DNA of 28,523 bases from an uncultured Lachnospiraceae bacterium (GTDB lineage: Bacteria > Bacillota > Clostridia > Lachnospirales > Lachnospiraceae), in contig CALDLG010000157.1 in the NCBI GenBank assembly GCA_937910785.1, positions 1 through 28,523 on the forward strand, read 5' to 3'. The notes beneath the pieces are model-generated. The model worked only from the letters and a program-made list of their open reading frames with translations. It was not told the DNA's origin and did not search any database. Made by a program: the position numbers and the translations under genes. Below, in pieces: positions 23,629-28,523 of the stretch (positions are counted from its first letter, which is position 1; every line of letters begins with the position of its first letter).

Positions 23629-24870
23629 ATGGCTGATATTGTTCCCTTTAAAGCTTTAAGGCCCAGGGAAGACCTGGCAGATAAAATTGCGGCATTACCA
23701 TATGATGTGTACGATAGAAAAGAGGCGCGGGAGAAAACCGCGGATGATACACTTTCTTTTCTGCGAATCGACAGGCCGGAGACACAGTTTCCGGAAGACT
23801 ATGATATGTATGCGCCGGAGGTCTACGAGAAGGCGCGGGAAATGCTGGAAGAGATGACGCGGCGCGGTGAATTTGTATCGGAAGAGGCGCCGGCCTATTA
23901 TGTATATGAGCTTGTTATGAATGGAAGGTCTCAGGTGGGAATCTGTGCCTGTGCGTCGGTAGATGATTACGAGAACGGATTGATTAAAAGGCATGAAAAC
24001 ACGAGGGCGGAGAAGGAAGCGGACCGGATACGCCATGTGGATGTCTGCAATGCGCAGACCGGTCCGATCTTTCTGACATACAGGAGAAGAGAGAAGATTC
24101 AGGTGGAGGTGGAAAAGGCCATGAAGAAGCCGCCGCTATACGATTTTACGGCAGATGACGGCATTATGCACAGGGTATGGCGGATTGACGAGGCGGTATC
24201 GATTGGAACGATTAAGGAGGAATTTGCCAAAGTGGATGCGGTGTATATCGCAGACGGGCATCACAGATGCGCTTCCGCCGTAAGGGTTTCTCAGATGCGC
24301 CGGGAGGCAAATCCGGCGTATACCGGGCAGGAGGCATTCAATTATTTTCTGTCCGTTATCTTTCCTGACGACCAGCTCCTGATCATGGATTATAACAGGG
24401 TTATCAAATCCCTGAACGGATATACGGAAGAGGAATTTCTGGAAAAAGTAAGTGAGATATTTGAAACGGAGAAAGCGCAGGAAGCCCCCTATCGTCCTTC
24501 GAAGAAGGGAGAAATAGGGATGTATCTGAAAAATACCTGGTACCGGCTTACGATCAGACCCCAAATGCTGACAGGGGACCCGGTAAAAGATCTGGATGTG
24601 GCGGTTTTGCAGAATGAGCTGTTTGCGCCTGTGCTTAACATTCTGGACCCGAAAAGCGACGGTCGGATTGATTTTGTCGGAGGAATACGGGGACTTCATG
24701 AACTGGAAAGAAGAGCGGGGACGGACTGTAAGGCGGCCTTTGCCATGTATCCCACCGATATTCATGAGCTGTTTGCCGTTTCCGATGCCGGAAAGCTGAT
24801 GCCTCCCAAATCGACGTGGTTTGAACCGAAACTGAGAAGCGGCATTTTTATTCATTCTCTTATAGATTGA
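23629..24870 (+). CDS. DUF1015 family protein with ParB/SerK-like DGHHR motif (413 aa)
   Basis: I chose ATG 23629 because MADIVPFKALRP is the usual beginning of DUF1015 proteins. Its ribosome site is poor (GTAAGG abuts the ATG), so the in-frame GTG at 23596 is possible. Conserved stretches include AALPYDVYDRKEA, SFLRIDRPETQFPE, KRHENTRAEKEADR, and DGHHRCASAVR with the DGHHR at residues 209-213. The last recalls the ParB/sulfiredoxin superfamily, which includes free serine kinases (SerK, SbnI). DUF1015 genes are often found with serC and serA, as here, although in this window a terminator and a reversed gene intervene. A role in serine/phosphoserine metabolism is inferred. glgB follows after 39 bp. 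Confidence 0.85.
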   Translation: MADIVPFKALRPREDLADKIAALPYDVYDRKEAREKTADDTLSFLRIDRPETQFPEDYDMYAPEVYEKAREMLEEMTRRGEFVSEEAPAYYVYELVMNGRSQVGICACASVDDYENGLIKRHENTRAEKEADRIRHVDVCNAQTGPIFLTYRRREKIQVEVEKAMKKPPLYDFTADDGIMHRVWRIDEAVSIGTIKEEFAKVDAVYIADGHHRCASAVRVSQMRREANPAYTGQEAFNYFLSVIFPDDQLLIMDYNRVIKSLNGYTEEEFLEKVSEIFETEKAQEAPYRPSKKGEIGMYLKNTWYRLTIRPQMLTGDPVKDLDVAVLQNELFAPVLNILDPKSDGRIDFVGGIRGLHELERRAGTDCKAAFAMYPTDIHELFAVSDAGKLMPPKSTWFEPKLRSGIFIHSLID

Positions 24871-24909
24871 GGACAGGAAATTGTGAAACCGGAAAGGAGT
24901 TTTATATTC

Positions 24910-27480
24910 ATGAACAAGAAATTGTATAAGCTGATGAACTGGGCGGAAATTGAGGGGATTATCTATTCGGAATCAGATGACCCGCATAAAATACTGGGAG
25001 CGCATGTGACCGGCGGAAATGTTGTGATTCAGGCTTTTTTCCCGGATGCGGAAAAGGTGCGTATTCAGCCGGAGACGGGCGATAAAAGTTATCAGATGGA
25101 ATGCGTTGACGAGGCAGGATATTTTGCCGCGCTGATTCCCGGAAAGACACTTTTTGCATATGAATATCTGGTGGAAAATAAGGACGGTTCCCTGAAGAAA
25201 GTGCAGGACGCCTATTGCTTTAAACCGCAGATCACCAAAGCGGATACGGAGAAATTCAACGCGGGAATCCATTATACGATTTATGAGAAACTGGGAGCGC
25301 ATCCGATGAAGCTTGACGGTACGGAAGGCGTTTATTTTGCCGTCTGGGCGCCTAATGCGGTGCGTGTCAGCGTTGTGGGAGACTTTAACGGATGGGATGG
25401 CAGAGTGCATCAGATGAGAAGACTCTGGGATTCCGGCATTTTTGAGATCTTTATTCCGGGCGTCCGGGAAGGCGACTGTTATAAATTTGAATTAAAGGCG
25501 AAGGGCGGCATGACCTATCTGAAGGCGGACCCGTATGCTTTTGGCCAGCAGCTTCGTCCGGAGACCGCATCCGTTGTAAGGTCGATTGAAGGCTTTGAAT
25601 GGGAAGACGGCAAATGGATGAAGAACCGGAAGAAAGAACATGGCGTGGACTCTCCGATCAGTATTTATGAGCTGTACCTCGGTTCTTTTGCGAGAGGGGA
25701 AGAAGACTGTCCGTATCTGAACTACCGGGAGCTGGCGCCGAAGATTATCGATTACGTGAAGAAAATGAACTATACACATGTGGAGCTGATGCCGGTCATG
25801 GAGCATCCGTTTGACGGCTCCTGGGGATATCAGGTTATCGGATATTATGCGCCGACGGCCCGGTATGGTACGGCGGAGGATTTCATGTTTTTCATGAATG
25901 AACTGCATAAAGCTGACATTGGTGTCATATTAGACTGGGTGCCGGCGCATTTTCCGAGGGATACGCAGGGACTGTCCAATTTTGACGGGACATGTCTGTA
26001 TGAGCACGCGGACCCGCGTCAGGGAAGCCATCCCCATTGGGGCACGCTGATTTATAATTATGGGCGTCCCGAGGTAAAGAACTACCTGATTGCAAACGCG
26101 CTTTACTGGATTGAACAGTATCATGCGGACGGCATCCGTATGGATGCGGTGGCGTCCATGCTCTATCTGGATTATGGTAAAAACAGCGGCGAATGGGTTG
26201 CCAATATGTATGGCGGCAACGAAAATCTGGAAGCGGTGGAATTTTTAAAGCACCTGAATTCCATTGTGAAAAAAAGAGATGACGGCGTGCTGTTAATCGC
26301 CGAGGAATCGACCGCATGGCCGAAGGTGACGGGGGATGTGGAGGACGACGGCCTGGGCTTTGATTTAAAATGGAATATGGGCTTTATGAATGACTATTTA
26401 AGCTATATTAAGACCGATCCGTATTTCCGTTCCGGGTGTCATAATAATCTGACCTTCAGCATGATTTATGCTTACAGTGAAAAGTTCATACTTGTCTTTT
26501 CTCACGATGAAGTCGTTCATGGTAAAGCGACGATGCTCGGAAAGATGCCGGGAGAACGTATGGAACAGTTTGCAAATCTGCGGCTGACGTATGCTTATCT
26601 GATGACCCATCCCGGCAAAAAGCTGATTTTCATGGGACAGGATATCGGAGAATACGGAGAATGGAATGAGGAAAGGGCAGTGGAATGGGAGCTGCTTGAA
26701 AATGACGAGCATAAGAAGCTCAACAGACTCGTCTCCGATTTGAATAAGATGTATACGACGATGCCGGCTATGTATCTGAAGGATGATTCCTGGGAAGGCT
26801 TCGAGTGGATCAACTGCATTACTCCGCAGTCCTGCATGCTCTCTTATCTGCGCAAGGCAGAAAAGCCGGAAGATACGCTGGTGGTTGTCGCAAATTTCGC
26901 CAATGCGAAACAGGAATTTACGGTCGGAGTTCCCTATGAAGGAAAATATCGGGAAATTCTGAATACGGATGCCAGAATTTATGGCGGAAGCGACTGCGTT
27001 AATTCGAAGGAATTAAAGGCGCTGGAAGAGGAGTGGGACGGAAAGCCCTATGCGATAGAAATGGTCAGTGCGCCTCTTTCCATCAGTATATTCTCATATA
27101 CGCCGTACACGCCGGAAGAAAAAGCGCAGATTGAAAAAGAAAAGGCGGAAGCGATTCGGAAGGCCAGAGAAGAAAAAGAAAAGCAGGAGGCGGAAGAGGC
27201 GGCGAGAATTACCGCGTTAGAAGCCGAGGAAGCAAAGGAAGCGGCCAAAAAGGCAACACAGGAAGCAAGAGAAAAGGCAAAGGCAGCCAATGAAGCGGCA
27301 GAGCGCCTGAAAAAGATTGTTGCGAAGGGAAAAGACGGTGGGAAGGAATCCGCGGAGGAAACGCCGGCGGGGGAAAACTCCGTCAGGAAAACGGCAGGGA
27401 AAGAAACGTCCGCAAAGAAAGCATCCGGAAAAGAAAGCGCCGCAAGGAAGAGCAGGAACGGAAAAAGGGAAGAAAAATAG
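24910..27480 (+). CDS. glgB: 1,4-alpha-glucan branching enzyme with charged C-terminal extension (856 aa)
   Basis: GlgB makes alpha-1,6 branches in glycogen. ATG 24910 follows GGAAAGGAG with 10-bp spacing. The first ~100 residues resemble the GlgB N1 domain (EIEGIIYSESDDPHKILGAH), ~135-230 are CBM48 (VYFAVWAPNAVRVSVVGDFN), and the GH13 barrel follows. The nucleophile is Asp412 in DGIRMDAVASML, the acid/base Glu465 in LLIAEESTAWP, and Asp533 lies in FSHDEVVHGK. The family domains end near residue 730. The remaining ~120 residues are an E/K/A-rich helix and then a Lys/Ser/Gly-rich tail, far beyond the usual length of 630-750. The tail's function is unknown. No other glycogen genes are in the window. 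Confidence 0.95.
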   Translation: MNKKLYKLMNWAEIEGIIYSESDDPHKILGAHVTGGNVVIQAFFPDAEKVRIQPETGDKSYQMECVDEAGYFAALIPGKTLFAYEYLVENKDGSLKKVQDAYCFKPQITKADTEKFNAGIHYTIYEKLGAHPMKLDGTEGVYFAVWAPNAVRVSVVGDFNGWDGRVHQMRRLWDSGIFEIFIPGVREGDCYKFELKAKGGMTYLKADPYAFGQQLRPETASVVRSIEGFEWEDGKWMKNRKKEHGVDSPISIYELYLGSFARGEEDCPYLNYRELAPKIIDYVKKMNYTHVELMPVMEHPFDGSWGYQVIGYYAPTARYGTAEDFMFFMNELHKADIGVILDWVPAHFPRDTQGLSNFDGTCLYEHADPRQGSHPHWGTLIYNYGRPEVKNYLIANALYWIEQYHADGIRMDAVASMLYLDYGKNSGEWVANMYGGNENLEAVEFLKHLNSIVKKRDDGVLLIAEESTAWPKVTGDVEDDGLGFDLKWNMGFMNDYLSYIKTDPYFRSGCHNNLTFSMIYAYSEKFILVFSHDEVVHGKATMLGKMPGERMEQFANLRLTYAYLMTHPGKKLIFMGQDIGEYGEWNEERAVEWELLENDEHKKLNRLVSDLNKMYTTMPAMYLKDDSWEGFEWINCITPQSCMLSYLRKAEKPEDTLVVVANFANAKQEFTVGVPYEGKYREILNTDARIYGGSDCVNSKELKALEEEWDGKPYAIEMVSAPLSISIFSYTPYTPEEKAQIEKEKAEAIRKAREEKEKQEAEEAARITALEAEEAKEAAKKATQEAREKAKAANEAAERLKKIVAKGKDGGKESAEETPAGENSVRKTAGKETSAKKASGKESAARKSRNGKREEK

Positions 27481-27508
27481 AGTCTGAAAAGAAGTCAGGA
27501 GGAACGGG

Positions 27509-28369
27509 ATGACGGAAATAGAAACGATTGCAGGTGAAAAAGTCGATGTGGGACTGATACAGTCTTTTTTGCAGACACTGCCGGAAAAAGCGCTGCAGTT
27601 TGGCGTCAGGGTGCTGCTTGCGCTGATCGTTTTTGTGATTGGCGCACAGCTGATTAAACTGGTCTGCCGGATATTGAAGAAATCCATGCAGCGCGGCAAT
27701 GCGGATGTAGGCGTCATCCAGTTTCTCGGCTCCTTTGTGAGAATTACGCTTTATGTTCTGCTGGTGTTCTTCATTGCTTCCGGATTTGGGCTGGATGCGG
27801 CAAGCGTGGTGGCTCTGCTTGGTTCGGCCGGTGTGGCGATTGGCCTTGCGATACAGGGAAGTCTTTCCAATTTCGCCGGCGGTGTATTGATCCTGCTGTT
27901 AAAGCCCTTTAAGGTGGGAGACTATATCATTGCCGCAAACGGAAATGAAGGAACCGTAATGGAAATTCAGATTTTTTATACAAAGCTTACGACAGCCGAT
28001 AACAGGATGATCGTCATTCCAAACGGAGATCTCTCTAATTCCAGCATGATCAATGCCAGCGCCATGCCGACCCGCCGGATTGATATTTCCGTAGGTATAT
28101 CCTATGAGGCGGATATCCGTCGGGCAAGAGAAGTCCTGACAGAATTGATGGAGAGAGATGAGATGGTTTTACAGGATATGGATAAAAGGGTGTTCGTGGA
28201 TTCTCTGGGAGACAGTGCGGTGATTCTGAATGTACGATGCCATGTGGCGTCGGAGGATTATTGGGAGACAAGATGGCGGCTGACAGAAGCTGTCAAATAT
28301 GCGCTTGATGAGGCGGATATATCGATTCCATACAATCAGCTGGATGTGCATTTAAAAGACAGAGGGTAA
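27509..28369 (+). CDS. Small-conductance mechanosensitive channel, MscS family (286 aa)
   Basis: MscS channels open under membrane tension to release solutes during hypo-osmotic shock. ATG 27509 follows CAGGAGGAACGGG. Three membrane helices are visible at about residues 30-53, 70-92 and 98-130. The last is the pore-lining Gly/Ala-rich helix (ALLGSAGVAIGLAIQGSLSN), followed by GGVLILLLKPFKVGDYI. The cytoplasmic beta domain has EGTVMEIQIFYTKL and VIPNGDLSNSSMIN, and the C-terminal part is complete. The length matches the E. coli-type short MscS. It lies 28 bp after glgB and could be cotranscribed with it. Several MscS paralogues are usual, so I assign no gene symbol. Confidence 0.95.
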   Translation: MTEIETIAGEKVDVGLIQSFLQTLPEKALQFGVRVLLALIVFVIGAQLIKLVCRILKKSMQRGNADVGVIQFLGSFVRITLYVLLVFFIASGFGLDAASVVALLGSAGVAIGLAIQGSLSNFAGGVLILLLKPFKVGDYIIAANGNEGTVMEIQIFYTKLTTADNRMIVIPNGDLSNSSMINASAMPTRRIDISVGISYEADIRRAREVLTELMERDEMVLQDMDKRVFVDSLGDSAVILNVRCHVASEDYWETRWRLTEAVKYALDEADISIPYNQLDVHLKDRG

Positions 28370-28418
28370 AAGCGCAGGAAGAATTCCGAAAAAATTTGAG
28401 AAAAAAGAAAATTCCTTC

Positions 28419-28447
28419 TTGCCAAAAAGAAAATTACCCGTTATAAT
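28419..28447 (+). promoter_or_regulatory. Promoter of the tRNA-Thr gene
   Basis: TTGCCA (28419-28424) and a perfect TATAAT (28442-28447) are 17 bp apart, 21 bp before the first base of the tRNA. This is close to the consensus expected for a stable RNA gene. Confidence 0.85.
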
Positions 28448-28468
28448 AGTCTTTGTGTTCAGACATAA

Positions 28469-28523
28469 GCTGGAATAGCGCAGTCGGTAGCGCAACTGAT
28501 TCGTAATCAGTAGGTCGAGGGTT
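28469..28523 (+). tRNA. tRNA-Thr (anticodon CGT), 3' end outside window
   Basis: The visible 55 nt fold as a tRNA: acceptor strand GCTGGAA, then TA, a D arm GCGC-AGTCGGTA-GCGC, and an anticodon stem ACTGA/TCAGT enclosing loop TTCGTAA. Anticodon CGT at 28502-28504 reads ACG, threonine. The variable loop AGGTC and the start of the T arm (GAGGGTT) follow before the window ends. Confidence 0.93.

Noticed and set aside
24136..24855. A 239-residue minus-strand open frame
   Set aside because: It is antisense to the DUF1015 gene, with no ribosome site and no motif.
1..28523. CRISPR arrays, insertion sequences, toxin-antitoxin pairs or defence genes
   Set aside because: No regularly spaced repeats, transposase motifs or known defence domains were seen in any frame.

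Overview
The window looks like a chromosomal segment of a Gram-positive anaerobe of the class Clostridia, most likely Lachnospiraceae. The support is strong AGGAGG-type ribosome binding sites, a SpoIID/LytB-like peptidoglycan-binding protein of a type I associate with that family, a DUF5722 secreted protein, a YkuD L,D-transpeptidase with a clostridial-style N-terminus, a serC-serA-DUF1015 neighbourhood, and a DRE-TIM aldolase of the clostridial type. I could not run a database search, so the placement rests on recognising these families.

Bases 1 to about 2903 are the right-hand end of a prophage: the tail of a structural or accessory protein, three small proteins (two of them membrane proteins), an LLH-type holin and a bicatalytic endolysin. 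The prophage appears to end just before 2904. There the DNA becomes the 3' part of a host SpoIID-like/peptidoglycan-binding gene that has lost its N-terminal region. The junction carries a consensus-like promoter, a perfect 15-bp inverted repeat and a small dyad.

Bases 3675-9097 hold a secreted DUF5722 glycosidase-like protein with a good terminator, a tyrosyl-tRNA synthetase gene split by a frameshift, an orphan HMGL-like aldolase, and aroC on the minus strand. Bases 9304-11949 hold a membrane-anchored VanY-type D,D-carboxypeptidase, tgt, and yajC with its own promoter and terminator.

Bases 12016-20692 form one tightly packed plus-strand run: leuB, a GT-C-like membrane protein, ilvD, a charged coiled-coil protein of unknown function, ilvB and an L,D-transpeptidase. 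Branched-chain amino-acid genes are thus interleaved with cell-envelope genes. A consensus promoter then starts serC-serA (serine synthesis), which ends in a 16-bp perfect bidirectional terminator shared with a small convergent gene.

Bases 23629-28369 hold a DUF1015 protein with a ParB/SerK-like DGHHR motif, a glycogen-branching enzyme with an unusual 120-residue charged tail, and an MscS-type channel. The window ends inside a tRNA-Thr(CGT) gene with a near-perfect promoter.

The observations most worth checking are the prophage junction in the SpoIID-like gene, the split tyrS with a GTGA stop-start overlap, the DUF1015 protein beside a serine pathway with no serB in view, and the GlgB tail. 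No CRISPR array, insertion sequence or clearly new defence system is visible.
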